Shown in pieces: positions 33,349 through 44,495 of a stretch of DNA of 64,000 bases (position 1 is the stretch's first letter; every line of letters begins with the position of its first letter). Under the pieces are notes generated by a model. The model was not told the origin of the DNA and did not search any database. It saw nothing but the letters and a program-made list of their open reading frames with translations. The stretch covers positions 873,978-937,977 of the forward strand of contig QEOQ01000253.1 of the NCBI GenBank assembly GCA_010279815.1, in the 5' to 3' direction. Both the position numbers and the translations under genes were made by a program. This DNA is from Brachionus plicatilis. Its lineage: Eukaryota > Rotifera > Eurotatoria > Ploima > Brachionidae.

Positions 33349-33839
33349 TTAAAAATTTAAGACAAAAAAGAGAATAAAAAAATTAAAAAAAAAATTTTTT
33401 TTCGATTTATTCGTAGAACCTTTCTTTCTTCCTAGTGGCTTTCTAACTGAACCATTCTTATTGTAAACAACTGGCGCACTAACATTTGTTGAAGTATTTT
33501 ATATATTTTACACCAAATATTTCCCAGTGTATATCATCAGCACAAATCCCATTAGATATAATGATGGTTCGAAACGATCCAATATATAGTCAGAATAATA
33601 ATATTCCCATTGTTGTCTGTACACAGCAGGGTCACACCGTTCAACGTTTGCCATTGCAAGATATACCAATACAACAAAATATATAAAATACTTCAACAAG
33701 TGTTAGTGCGCCAGTTGTTTACAACAAGAATGGTTCAGTTAGAAAGCCACTAGGAAGAAAGAAAGGTTCTACGAATAAATCGAAAAAATAATTTTTTTTT
33801 TAATTTTTTTATTCTCTTTTTTGTCTTAAATTTTTTAAA
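33349..33839. repeat. Large palindrome: inverted duplication of a coding 3' end
   Basis: Arms of about 160 bp, 33349-33509 and 33676-33839, are near-perfect inverse copies around a 166-bp unique centre. In each arm, reading outward, the sequence can encode the tail SVSAPVVYNKNGSVRKPLGR followed by KKGSTNKSKK and a stop. This is a basic, AT-hook-like C-terminus. On the plus strand the frame from the centre (MVRNDPIYSQNNNIPIVVCT, then VQRLPLQDIPIQQNI) runs into this tail with one intervening stop at 33684. This looks like the 3' end of a gene, or of a mobile element's gene, duplicated head to head and since decayed. Confidence 0.75.
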
Positions 33840-34490
33840 AATATATATAGATATAGTAACTTTTGAATGAAAACTCTTCTCGAAAATTTCAAAAACCTAA
33901 ACTACTGTTTTCAAAAACTATCAAACTTCAAGACCCTCTAGTCAAAAATCTTTTTTTTTCCCCTCTAAAGAAACAAGTTTTCCCAGGTTTTCATATACGT
34001 AGATTACGAATATGCTATCGAAAATTGTCGATTAAGATAGTGCTGTTGTTTTGCTATGCGCGAACCTTATATGGCCAATTTTTAAATAGATCAATCTAAA
34101 ATTTAGAAAAAAAATTATTTTATAATTTATTTAAGAAAATTTAGAATAAATAGTGAATTTTATGGAAAACAACTATTTTTTTTAATTAATTTTGGAACAA
34201 AAAAAAAATTAAAACTTAAATAACTTTTTTTATTAAGATTTAAAACTCGTTTTGCAATTTTTATCAGCTTAAACAAACTTTGTGTAACATGCAACTTAAT
34301 AGAAATGATCTTTTCAAACATAAACTGCTTGGCAGAATCGCAGTTTATTGGCAGAGATTTAATTTTGGTTTTAGATCTTTTCAAAAAAAGTTTTTAAATG
34401 ACTTAACATTTAAAAAATCAATAGTAAAAATATTTAAAAAAAGATTTTTTTTTATTTTAAGATTTTATTATTTACTAAGTTATTATATAC

Positions 34491-34880
34491 AGTGGCGGCG
34501 CCAGAAAGTTGAAAATGGTGCGGGGAACTTCAAGATCAAAGAAGAGGACATAGAATTGGTGCGATGAGGGGGGAAAAATTTTTATTTACAAAATTCAAAA
34601 CATAGTATAGCAAAAAATTAAATTCATTGTAAAAATTTAACTAATTAAACAAAATTAAATAAAATATTTGAAAAATTTTAGTTTTCAAAAGCAAAAATAT
34701 CAACAATTTTGTAAACGTTCAATTTCTTGTAATTCAGATGACTCAATATGCATTAGTCTTATTTCATTTAATCTTTCTTGACCTGTCCTGCTTCGGAGAC
34801 AATTTTTTATTCTTTTTAAGCAGAAAAATTTCTCTCTACTTCTGAATTTGAAATTGGAAGTGTTAAGTAAATTAAGAAAA
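34491..34880 (-). pseudogene. hAT transposase C-terminal relic with element terminus
   Basis: On the minus strand, from about 34880 down to 34710, the frame reads FKFRSREKFFCLKRIKNCLR and then SRTGQERLNEIRLMHIESSE. This is the hAT dimerisation domain pattern (ERxFSxLKRIKxxLRSxMGQERLxxLxLxxI). About 220 bp further in the same direction, at 34491, the sequence CAGTGGCGGCGCCAGA appears, the expected form of a hAT terminus. The 5' part of the transposase is absent and the remaining frame slips once, so this is a dead 3' fragment. Confidence 0.75.
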
Positions 34881-35891
34881 GTCTGAAATGTTTAGAATTT
34901 TAGCTCATTCAGTCTTTTTTGCTGTTCAATATTTTAAAATTAATTCCCACATTTTTTTTGAATGCTTACCATAGCTCAAATTCTTGTTTAAGCCCTTCTA
35001 AGTCTAAAATTGGCCTGTAAATGCCTTAACCATTATCCAAATCAGTTAAGTGTGCAAAAAGTGAATTCTTTTTAATTATAATTTCACTTAAATAAACATA
35101 TTTAAACAATTTTATTTTTAAATAAAATTCAACACATTTAATCGATGACGAGAAAATAAATTAAAAAAATGAGTCAAGATAAACAATTTTTGAGCACTTA
35201 TAATTTAAAAAGGTAAGAAAACAGGATGTAAGCCATGGGAAGTAATCGGTGTCAGAGTTATCTTTGGAAATTTTATTTTATTTCGAAGTATTTTCAAGAG
35301 AAACAATAATAAATTAAAAAATTGTTTGAATTTCTGAGTATCCTTATTAATTTAAATCTAAAATAGAATTTATTTACCAAAAGTTATTTAATGAAAGTGA
35401 TATTATGATTAAAATAGATTAAAAATACAAAATATTAAGGAATTATTCAAACCCTGAAAGCACCATTTTATAAAAAAAATTATCATCAAATATTATCATT
35501 CTTTCGAGTATATTATTTTCTGTTCATTTTGAACCTAAGATAATTTATCTTCCATCTCAAACGTTTTCTATCCGACTTTAAAATAAAAAAAATCTATGAA
35601 TAAAAATAATAATTTAACAGATATCACGAAAATTTAATCGCATTTAAATTAAAATTAAAAATTTTTAAATAATTTTATAAGCAAGAAAAAATTATGTCAA
35701 AAAATATAATTTAAATTCAAAAATTCCAAATAGTTATTTTAATTGTGCTACTGTAAGAATTAGTAATTTCATTTTAAATAATTCAGTAAAAACACACGTA
35801 ATACATTCTTTTGTATGATAGCAAATAATTTTTGAATAATTTAAATTCATCTTTGCCTCAAAATAATTAAAACTCAAATTTTAAAATATAG

Positions 35892-37465
35892 ATGATTTAT
35901 AAAAATTTTTTGTCTATATTTTTGTTAATTTTTATAATCGTATTAGCCAATGCCGATGATGAAGATGTGGCAAGTGTATTCGATGAAATCGAAATATCTA
36001 ATGAAAAGCCTCTAAAGCTCACCCAACAAACATTTTTGGACACCATCAGCCAGCCTGAAATAGGCACTCTTGTAATGTTCTACGCACCTTGGTACTTTTT
36101 TAAACTTGAAAATCATTAAAAGTCATCAATTTAAATTCTTAATTATTTTTAAAGGTGTGGACATTGTAAGAGAATGGTCAACGTTTGGAATCAACTTTCC
36201 AAAAAGCATAATAAGCGCAAAAAGTATTATATCGCAAAAGTGGACTGCATCGAACAGACTGAACTGTGCTCAGACAAAGATGTTCTCGCTTATCCAACGT
36301 AACAACTTTCTTTTTGTCTAAAAAATCTTATGAATAAATAATTTTTAGATTTCAGTTTTTTAAAAATGGCAATCGAGATGGAATATCTTATGATGGCGAA
36401 AGATCACAGGAGTCTATTGAAGCGTTCATGCTCAATCAAATTGAATTACCTGGCAACATAGAGATCGAAGTCGATGATGAAATTCCTGTGCACGAATTGG
36501 ATGATAACAATTTTGAAAATTTTATTTCTAGAGGATTTCATTTTGTTAAATTTTTTGCCCCATGGTGTGGTCATTGTAAAATGATGGCTCCAATTTGGTA
36601 TTTTTATTTTATCATTATTTTTTTCATTTAAATGTTTTATTCAAATATAAAAATTTCAAGGGAAGAATTAGGAAAAAAGTATTTAAATTCGAATGTAAAA
36701 ATTTCAAAAATCGACTGTACAAAATACGGAATCATTTGTCAAAATTATAACATCAAAGGTTATCCATCTTTAATCTTATTTGAAAATGGCAAAGTTGTAA
36801 GTTTCAAATAAACTTTTTGATCTAAGTTTTATAATTTTTTTAATTTACTATTTAAACAATTTTAACTATTTAATTTGAGGATTTATTTTATTCTATCGAA
36901 TTTATTAAGATTGATTCTTACATTGGCAAGCGTACAATATCAGACTTTTCAGCATTCATTGATAGTCAGGTTCAAAATCCTGAAAAGGAAAAGCAAAATG
37001 AAGCTTCTGCTTTGCGAGGTAAAGTTGTGGAGCTAACAAATGAAAATTTCAAGAGTTCTATTGACATGAATAGTTATGTATTTGTGGTGAGTTTTTTACC
37101 AAATGATCAAAACAACTTTTTTAAATGATGATTATTTAAATTAAAGAAATTTTTTGCTCCATGGTGTGGGTAAGATAAACTAAATTGTTAAAGTTGTTCA
37201 TATTAAAAATTTTTGAAGGCATTGTCAAGCTATGGTGCAAGACTGGGAAAATTTAGCTGTAAATTTTGCAGATAAGGAGAAAATTCTGATCGCCGATGTT
37301 GACTGTACAAAATATTCCGATATTTGTTCTAGTCACGGGATCCAAGGATATCCGACAATGATTTTGTTTAAAAAAGGCCATAAATTAACCGAATACAGTG
37401 GTAGACGAGATGTTGAATCGTTAGTTGAATTCTTGACTCCTTATTTAGAGCATGATGATCTTTAG
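35892..37465 (+). CDS. TXNDC5: TXNDC5/ERp46-like protein disulfide isomerase with three thioredoxin domains
   Basis: ER thiol oxidoreductase that introduces or rearranges disulfides in secretory proteins. Seven exons, 35892-36091, 36155-36298, 36349-36597, 36661-36796, 36910-37086, 37147-37169 and 37219-37465, give 391 residues, close to human TXNDC5 (432). An N-terminal signal peptide is clear ([21 protein letters not shown], then acidic DDEDVAS). Three thioredoxin domains each have a WCGHC active site: CGHCKRM, CGHCKMM and CGHCQAM. The cis-proline segments are [16 protein letters not shown] and GYPTMILF. The C-terminus is EHDDL, so HDDL may act as a KDEL-like retrieval signal. Exon 6 is only 23 bp and encodes the start of the third active site. 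All three active-site codons for W or G are interrupted by or lie beside introns. The start ATG immediately follows TATAG, an acceptor-like sequence. Confidence 0.9.
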
Positions 37466-38264
37466 ATTATTTATTTGGATTTTTTCTTTAAATTATATTA
37501 AAATTCTGTACGCTATATAAAAATAAAATTTAATTTTAGTACTTAAGTTTTATTTAAAAACGATTATAAATAAATTAATACAAAAAGTATTCAAAAATAA
37601 CATTTTGACCTTTTTAACACAAATAGAACTTCCAATGTTTAATGCTCTCTAAAAATTATCTACTCCCCATTCTATTAATTCATTCACAGCATAAAAACAT
37701 AAAGATAGATGTATTTATAAATTTGTTTGAAGATATTCTCAGTAATATTTATTTATCTCAATTTCGTTATTCTATTTACTAAAAGTTATTAAAGGTTTGA
37801 TTTATTTTTTAAATTTTGAATTTTCAATTTAAAGCTTTTTTTTAATATAAATGAACACAATTTAGAGAATTGTTCTCCAAATTTCCTATTTTCAAAAGTT
37901 AAATAGATTCAGTCAACTTCAAGAGTCTTGAAAATTATATTGAAGAAAATTTAATTAAACACTCAATTAGAATATATATTTTGATCAAATATTGATCTAA
38001 ATATTTTTTTAGCTTTTGTATTTTTCAAGAATAAATAAAAATCCTTATATTTAAATTTATTTGATCTAGTTTCTTTTGTAAACAAGACTAAAAACAGCAG
38101 AGAAAGCTGTCGCATTTATTCAAGTGATATTACTTTCTAGATTAAAGCCCTTAAGTTAAGTAAAGTCAGTGTTTAAACTTCATTTTCCCAAAAGGGCAAA
38201 AAAGAGCTTAAAATAATTAATTCCAAATATAAAATCCTATTGTAATCAAAAAGGGAAAAAGAAA

Positions 38265-38501
38265 TACCGAATTTCCTCAAATAAAAGAAAGTTCGGTCAC
38301 CAAAGGGTTTCTTTTATTCGAAAATTTTTCACTACAAAAAAGTGACCCAAATAAAAAAAATTTATCCATTTTTTTCTTTTATTAGAAACAAACCAAAGCA
38401 ATGTATGTTTTACATGACAATTGACTGGTGAATTTTTTTTTTAAACGAGACACATTTTTTTTCTTCTATTTGAGGCTACTTCTATTCGATGAAATTCGGT
38501 A
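38265..38501. mobile_element. TA-flanked MITE
   Basis: The left end is TACCGAATTTCCTCAAATAA; the right end read on the minus strand is TACCGAATTTCATCGAATAG. Both boundaries carry TA, as expected for a mariner/pogo-type element. The 237-bp body is A+T-rich, contains further CGAATAAAAG/CTTTTATTCG inverted words, and has no coding capacity. Confidence 0.7.
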
Positions 38502-39821
38502 TGAGATTCAATATTTTGATAAAATCGTCACACTTTAAAAAATTAAAGGCCACAATCTTGTTATTATTTTTTTAAATAATTTTCGATTCCTAGGGGAGTA
38601 AATCTCGAAAATATTTAGCAAAATAATCCATTTAAAAGTCAAATTTTGAGTCCGAAAATTCTAAAAAATGAAACAGTTCAAAGACATTGACTAAAGTTTG
38701 CTTAGACTGTTTTATTGTAATTAAATTGTAAACTTTCAAGGGAAAATACAATCAAAAACAAAAAAAACTGATAAATTAGATTTTAACAAAAAATCTAGAC
38801 TGTACTGGATTAAATACAATCATTTTAAATAAAATCGTAATTAACGTAGTCTTAATTTGCCATTAGCAATAGAAGTTAAGCTAATTATAGATTTAAAATT
38901 TAACCCAAATTATAGACTTGAGTTTTAGTATGAAAATTGATTACATTTTCAGATTAATCTTTGTCTGAAAAGAATTATTAGAAATTTAAGATTTACTAAT
39001 TTAAATTGTCAAAAAACATTCAATAAAATTTAATAATATTTTTGCAAGAAAAATCGTTTAACATTCTAAATTTATCTACTCAGAAAAGATAAAATTTTAT
39101 TTAACTTGGAAAATATCCAAAATTAAATTACTAATTTAAAAAATTTTGAAACTTATTAGAAGAATTTATTAAGATTTTCCGAACAAGACCAAGTCTTTTG
39201 TAACAAATTATTGAAATAATTTTTATTTTTAGAATCCAAGCAAAATTTTAAGTATTTTGGTCTAGGTTTTAAACTTTATTTAAAAAATATCTGCTTCAGA
39301 ACTAATTCATATTTATTGTGCACAAGAAAAAAAATGTTTTAATAGAATCTTCGTAAAATATTAATGCAACAAAGATTTTGAAAAATGTGTAAACTTAATC
39401 ATCTGGTTGAAATTTAACACTCAAATGTCTAGTATTTTTCACAAAGAACCTTTGAATTTTAACGATAAGTTAAAAGATTGTTTTTTAAATTTATCAAAAT
39501 CTTAAATTTTAAATAAATTGAAATAACTTGGATAATTAAATAAATAAGAGATTTTGGTTTCGAAGGAATTGAAAATTTAAAAAATTTCTGATGCCAATTA
39601 TTTTCACTTTAAAGGCGAAATCTATAACCATAATAAAACATAAATATATATAGAATCAATCATCTCTTTAAAAAAGTAAAAAGAAAACATTTAAATTTCT
39701 TAAATTTTAATCAGAGCTTGTAAAAAAATTGAATAAAAATTAAACTAATGTTATTGTAAGTTCTCCGTTTAAAAAAGGAAAAATCTGATTGAAGATTATC
39801 TAGAAGGAATTTATTAATATA

Positions 39822-39883
39822 NNNNNNNNNNNNNNNNNNNNNNNNNNNNNNNNNNNNNNNNNNNNNNNNNNNNNNNNNNNNNN
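39822..39883. other. Assembly gap (62 N)
   Basis: A run of 62 undetermined bases. The sequence just left of it (39736-39821) resembles 21588-21670, so the gap may sit in a dispersed repeat. A predicted minus-strand frame crossing it has no meaning. Confidence 0.99.
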
Positions 39884-39960
39884 TTTGTTTTTTCAAATTA
39901 TTTTTTTTTAAGGTAAAAATTTTTATTTTCATATTTTTACACTATTTTTTTTATAATTTT

Positions 39961-40012
39961 AGATCGCCAGAATTGGCGTTAATTGAATCTAATAAATAAA
40001 TAAATAAATAAT
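39961..40012 (+). repeat. LINE/SINE-like 3' tail with (TAAA)n
   Basis: A short hairpin (cgccagaattggcg, 39965-39978) is followed by TTAATTGAATC and then a (TAAA)n run from about 39989. A hairpin plus short tandem tail is how several CR1/RTE-type LINEs and their SINEs end. Sequence to the left is lost in low complexity and the gap. Confidence 0.4.
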
Positions 40013-40598
40013 TGTTGATATTCGTTCCTTTAGAAGAAACAAGATAATAATTATAATATAAGCCTCAACAAAAGACCAGGCCTCTGCAAGCGTTTTAACA
40101 CGCTATGGCACCTTTTGGATAAAGCGTTCGACTAAATTCAAATCATAACACAATTTTCTTTTAAACAAGTTTAAATCCACTTTAGATCCACTTAAGATAA
40201 CACATAAAAAGAAAAAGATAAATTTCAATAAAATAAAATTTACAATAAAAAAAATAAAAATAAAATATAAAAAATTTTTTAGATAAATTTTTTTTTAGGG
40301 TTTTAGTCATGTTATGAACCAACTTTACTGTGATTAATTCAGATTTTCCAATAAAATTTACAAGAAGATCTACTCGATCTGCAACAAATAAATCTAAAAA
40401 TTTTAGAAGCTTGAAAATTAATTTTTAATGATTCATAATAAGATAATTTCATGCTAGTATAAAATTAATCGAAATTAAATTAATGTAAAGCTTTTAAGAC
40501 ATTCGACATATGATTGTTTATTTTAATCCCCAACATAATTATTATTAGATTATTTTCTGATACATTTAGGTTTTCCTTAGTTTTTTGACTAATAGTTG

Positions 40599-40760
40599 TA
40601 CAGTCAACTTTCGATAATTCGGAATCGGATTATTCGGAAAATTCACTTTTCGGACGAGTTTTATTAGTCCCTACCCCCTGGTAAATACGACTCTATGCAA
40701 AAAAACCTCTTTAATTCGAATGTTTATTCCGGTTTATATTGTAATTCGGACAAAATTTTA
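40599..40760 (+). mobile_element. pogo/Tigger-like transposon end
   Basis: TA|CAGTCAACTTTCGATAATTC followed by GGAATCGGATTATTCGGA has the form of a pogo/Tigger terminus (CAGT tip, repeated TTCGAAT/TTCGGA words). No opposite terminus is apparent before PLK4. A short frame begins MTDKLKKQKMKLRF near 40785 and soon stops, so this is probably a decayed copy. The right boundary is arbitrary. Confidence 0.4.
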
Positions 40761-42038
40761 TTTTATTAATTTATTTTTGAAAAATGACTGACAAGCTTAA
40801 AAAACAAAAAATGAAATTGCGTTTTAAGAGCCCTCAAAAAAGTTCAAATATTTGTTGAAAAGTCTAAAAATTTTAAGGACACTGATATCGATTTGATCTT
40901 TGATTTAAAAATCAAAGTTTCTGAATTGAATTTTTCTAATTTAAAACGTTGATTTCAACTTTTTTCATTAAAGATTTTTTTTTTTAATCCGCTAGAAACT
41001 TTTTGTAAAAAATTTAAATTAAAAATAAATTTTTTAAATTATTGTTTAAAAAATTTTCTAATTATTTTCTTAATCGGAATTTTTTTTCTAGTATTTTTTT
41101 TCAATTATTAATTGAATCGATGAATTTATCAAATTTGGCTTTTAACATGTTGATTTTTTAAGATTCTCATTTAAATTTCCAAGCTCATATTCCATTTCTG
41201 ATTGTGATTTTAAATTAGACCATCAGGTGAGGTCTTTTAATTTAAAATGTAAAGAACAAATTGAACAATGTGCTTGATAACTCTGTATTGGAAACAATCT
41301 ATGTTGAAGTCATTTAACCAGTTATTCAAAATGTTAAAATCCACATTGCGTAAAATGCTCGCTCGAATATTGAGTGATGAACTTGGTAAGTTTTTGGAAG
41401 AGAGGCACAAAAAGACCGGTGAGCCTTTTGAATTTTTTTGAAGTGGTGACAGAGTGACAAATAATAGAGAGGATTTTAGAAACGGTTCAAATTTTTATTG
41501 CATCAATATTCTTTATTTGATTAATTTATAAAAATTTATTTAAAAAAAGATTCAAAATTTATCCAAAAGTAGGAATTAGAATCCTTAAATAAAAAAAAAA
41601 AAAAATTTGAATGTAAAATTGATTAGTAGCAAATTTGAAAAAAAAATTATTCAAAATAGATAAAAAAGATAGCAAAATTCAATCTAACAATTTTCTTAGC
41701 TATTTTTTTTAGTTGCTTCTAGCTTCGATTGAAAAAAAAAAATAAAATCAAGAACCCAAAAAAAAAATAAAGAAAGAAAGAATAAAAAGAAAGAAAAAAA
41801 TCCAATTTTCTTCATCTAATCTCATATTATATGTGTAGCTTAAAACAAAACCAAAGACTAATTTAGAGCGTGCACTGCTAGACGCACTGTGATACCCAAA
41901 ATAACAAGTGTATCCATGACTTTAACTTTTAAATGTCATTTTAAATTTAAATTTAAATCAAAAAAAAAAAAATCAAAAAAAAAAAGCAAAAAAGAGAAGA
42001 AGAAGAAAAAGAAAAGATTAAACAACTTTAACATAACT

Positions 42039-44495
42039 TTAACAATTAGACAATTGACGATTTAATTTAACTTGTTGCTGTAGTTGCTGATAACTGATTG
42101 ATTGTTGATTGACACCAGAGTGACCATTAGTGACCACTGGCATGGAGAACTGGCTCCTGTAGAAGTATTGATTAGGCTCGGTGTGTTCGCTGATTTGATA
42201 GGACTGAGGGTAGGCAGAGAGCGGGGGCGGTGGCGTAGGCGGCGCTGAGTCAAAAGTGGCCGCTTTGTCTGAGCGCCTGAGCGACTCGGAGCTGTTCGTA
42301 AGAGATGTGCTCGAGGCGGACTTGAGCTCCATTTGCTTCATATTCTTGTTGAACATGCCCAGCTCGTCCTCGCTGCTCATCTTGCCTTTGCTGGCCAAAT
42401 TTGGCTGCGACGAGGACATTAGCGCGGCTATTTTGGGCACTTGGGGCCGCCGACCGATCGTCAACGGAAACGCTATTATGTCCCTGTAAATCTCTTTGCG
42501 TTTTTCGCGCATCAACTCCTCTTCGAGACAAAACTTGTGCCATTTGTGCGCCTTCTCGAACATGTCCTGGATCTCGGGCGACAAACACGTCGATCTAGAG
42601 TTTGACTCGAGGCTGATACTAGTGCCGTCGGCGTTAGTTATTTTCACATGGCCCTCTTTGGCAATGTGAAATTTGGTACCTTGATAGAACAAGGCCTCGA
42701 AGTCGGGCGACGTGTCGTACAAGATGCACTTGGCCTCGTCGGTGTGCAGCGTGATTTTGGGGGTGCGCGAGCGGACCATGCGCACAAACTTGGACGCGAG
42801 GTCGTACTTTTTCCAGTAGTTTTGGGGCAGAGTGGCGTACGAGTACTGGACGTAGAGTTGAGAGTGGGGCGGCAGGGGCGGCGGACGGTTGGCGATGGGC
42901 GAGCCCTTGCCACCATTCGGCTGATAGATGGTGATCAAGTCGTGGTCGGGCTCGATCCGAATAACTTCCATGATAAACTGTTGGCTCTTTTTGACCTTGA
43001 TTAACTCTAGCACGACCTCGTTGCCGTCCATGATGTTGAGCACGGCGTTTTTGGACGCTTGACGCGTGGGACGCAGCAGAGTCGAGCCGGCTTTGAGCGG
43101 CGACACACAGTCCTGGATCCGCTGATCGGCCTGGGCCGGTGCGGCTGTTTTTTTGCTTTTTTTGTCCATGTGCTGGGCGTAGAGAGCGGTGGCCGACGGC
43201 GATATGGACGACGAGGACGATGAGGTGTGGAGAGCGTGCAGATTTTCCGAAGACAAGTACTTGGCGGTGTGTAGGGGGGGATAGGCGAGCTGGCTGTTGG
43301 CGGCGGTGTGCGACATGGGCAGCGAGTGGGTGGAGGCGCTGATGAGTGGATGATGGTGATGACGGTGGTGGTGGACCGGGTCTTTGGTCGGACTGTACGA
43401 AGAGAGTTTGACGGGCGGGGACGGCGGGGTGCTGGCGGCGCTCTGCTGCTGCTGCTTCAAAAAGCGGTTGTAGTACAAATTTTTAGAGTCGACGTTGAGC
43501 TTGGCGGACGAAGTGGACAGGGACGAGGTGGACGAAGTGGAGCTGTGCGCAAAGTCCTGCTCTTGGCCGGACTGTAGGGTGGCGAGCTGGTTGCGGGACG
43601 GGTTGGAGCGCTGCGAGGTGGTGAGGGTGCCGCGGCCGCTGTCTATGGACTCGTCGAACGAGCCGTGTTTGTACGAGCTGAGCGGCGAGTGCACTCGTTT
43701 GTGCATGAACGGGTGCTCGAGCACCTTGCTGAGCGGGAGGCGTTCGGTGGGCTTTTTTTTGAGCAGGCTGGCTATGAGGTCCTGGGCGTCGGGCGACACG
43801 TACGCCGGCATCTCGTAGTCCGAGTTGACCACGCGGTTGAGCGTGTTGCGCACGCCGTCCGTGTCGAACGGCGGCTTGCCCGTCAAAAACGTGTACATCA
43901 TGCAGCCGAGCGACCACACGTCCGCCTCGAGGCCGTGGGCGTTGCGCGACGCGATCTCCGGCGATATGAAGTTGGGCGTGCCGCACATGGTAAAGTGTTT
44001 CTCGTCGGGTATGTTGAGCTTGGTGGCCAGGCCGAAGTCGGCTATTTTCACGTTCATTTCTTTGGTGAGCAGCAGGTTGGACAGGGTGAGGTCGCGGTGC
44101 AGGATGCCGTACGAGTGCAGGTAGACCATGCCGTCGATCACTTGTTTGAGATAGTGGCGCGTCTCGTCCTCGTCCAGGCTGGGCCGCGGCCGGCTCTTCA
44201 GGTACTGCTGCATTTCGCCGTTGTGGCACAGCTCCAGTACTAAATAGACGTAGTTTTTGTCTTCGAAAAATGTGTACAGCTCGAGAATGGATGGGTGCTT
44301 TAGTTGATAGTGGATTTTGACCTCGTGTTCGACGCGCTGGGTCATGCGCGATGCTTTCATTGTTTTCTTGTCTATCATCTTGATGGCCACCTCTTTGCCG
44401 GACGCCTTGACTTGCGCTCGGTACACTTGCGCGAAGCCGCCCTGGCCCAGCTGCTCGAACACATTGTAATCTTTAATGCTCTCATTTGATGGCAT
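42039..44495 (-). CDS. PLK4: Polo-like kinase 4 (SAK), centriole duplication kinase
   Basis: Intronless 818-residue kinase that triggers centriole assembly by phosphorylating STIL/Ana2. Kinase domain residues 11-264: [13 protein letters not shown]-loop, Lys39 in [15 protein letters not shown] with Asp135, DFG Asp153, and activation loop [21 protein letters not shown] is typical of PLK4. A DSGRGT motif at 285-290 matches the SCF/Slimb phosphodegron that limits PLK4 by autophosphorylation. A Ser/His/Pro-rich linker follows (His run at about 375-382). The cryptic polo box (PB1-PB2) spans about 460-690 ([72 protein letters not shown]). The final 130 residues are Ser/Gln/Pro-rich and no third polo box is recognisable. 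The coding sequence is strikingly G+C-rich against its surroundings, which creates long shadow frames on both strands. Confidence 0.95.
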   Translation of the reverse strand: MPSNESIKDYNVFEQLGQGGFAQVYRAQVKASGKEVAIKMIDKKTMKASRMTQRVEHEVKIHYQLKHPSILELYTFFEDKNYVYLVLELCHNGEMQQYLKSRPRPSLDEDETRHYLKQVIDGMVYLHSYGILHRDLTLSNLLLTKEMNVKIADFGLATKLNIPDEKHFTMCGTPNFISPEIASRNAHGLEADVWSLGCMMYTFLTGKPPFDTDGVRNTLNRVVNSDYEMPAYVSPDAQDLIASLLKKKPTERLPLSKVLEHPFMHKRVHSPLSSYKHGSFDESIDSGRGTLTTSQRSNPSRNQLATLQSGQEQDFAHSSTSSTSSLSTSSAKLNVDSKNLYYNRFLKQQQQSAASTPPSPPVKLSSYSPTKDPVHHHRHHHHPLISASTHSLPMSHTAANSQLAYPPLHTAKYLSSENLHALHTSSSSSSISPSATALYAQHMDKKSKKTAAPAQADQRIQDCVSPLKAGSTLLRPTRQASKNAVLNIMDGNEVVLELIKVKKSQQFIMEVIRIEPDHDLITIYQPNGGKGSPIANRPPPLPPHSQLYVQYSYATLPQNYWKKYDLASKFVRMVRSRTPKITLHTDEAKCILYDTSPDFEALFYQGTKFHIAKEGHVKITNADGTSISLESNSRSTCLSPEIQDMFEKAHKWHKFCLEEELMREKRKEIYRDIIAFPLTIGRRPQVPKIAALMSSSQPNLASKGKMSSEDELGMFNKNMKQMELKSASSTSLTNSSESLRRSDKAATFDSAPPTPPPPLSAYPQSYQISEHTEPNQYFYRSQFSMPVVTNGHSGVNQQSISYQQLQQQVKLNRQLSNC

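Larger units (their letters stand above)
32736..35891. other. Intergenic region between OBI1 and the disulfide isomerase gene
   Basis: 3.2 kb without an intact gene. It contains the palindromic element at 33349-33839 and the hAT relic at 34491-34880. The rest is A+T-rich. Frames such as 33863-34099 and 34280-34567 show no recognisable domain and are not accepted. Confidence 0.5.
37466..42038. other. Long intergenic region between TXNDC5 and PLK4
   Basis: 4.5 kb of A+T-rich sequence with no supported gene. It contains a TA-flanked MITE (38265-38501), an assembly gap (39822-39883), a LINE-like 3' tail (about 39961-40010), a pogo-like end (40601) and a 46-codon frame at 41301-41441 (MLKSFNQLFKMLKSTLRKML) that I do not recognise and that may be a transposase remnant. 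Simple A/G-rich runs lie at 41760-41800 and 41955-42015, directly downstream of PLK4. Confidence 0.5.

Noticed and set aside
39711..39932. Frame spanning the run of N
   Set aside because: Passes through the assembly gap; not interpretable.
43483..44243. Long frames of 192 and 248 codons on both strands overlapping PLK4
   Set aside because: They are shadows of the G+C-rich PLK4 coding sequence, rich in Arg/His/Ala/Gly with no domain, and PLK4 itself is unmistakable.
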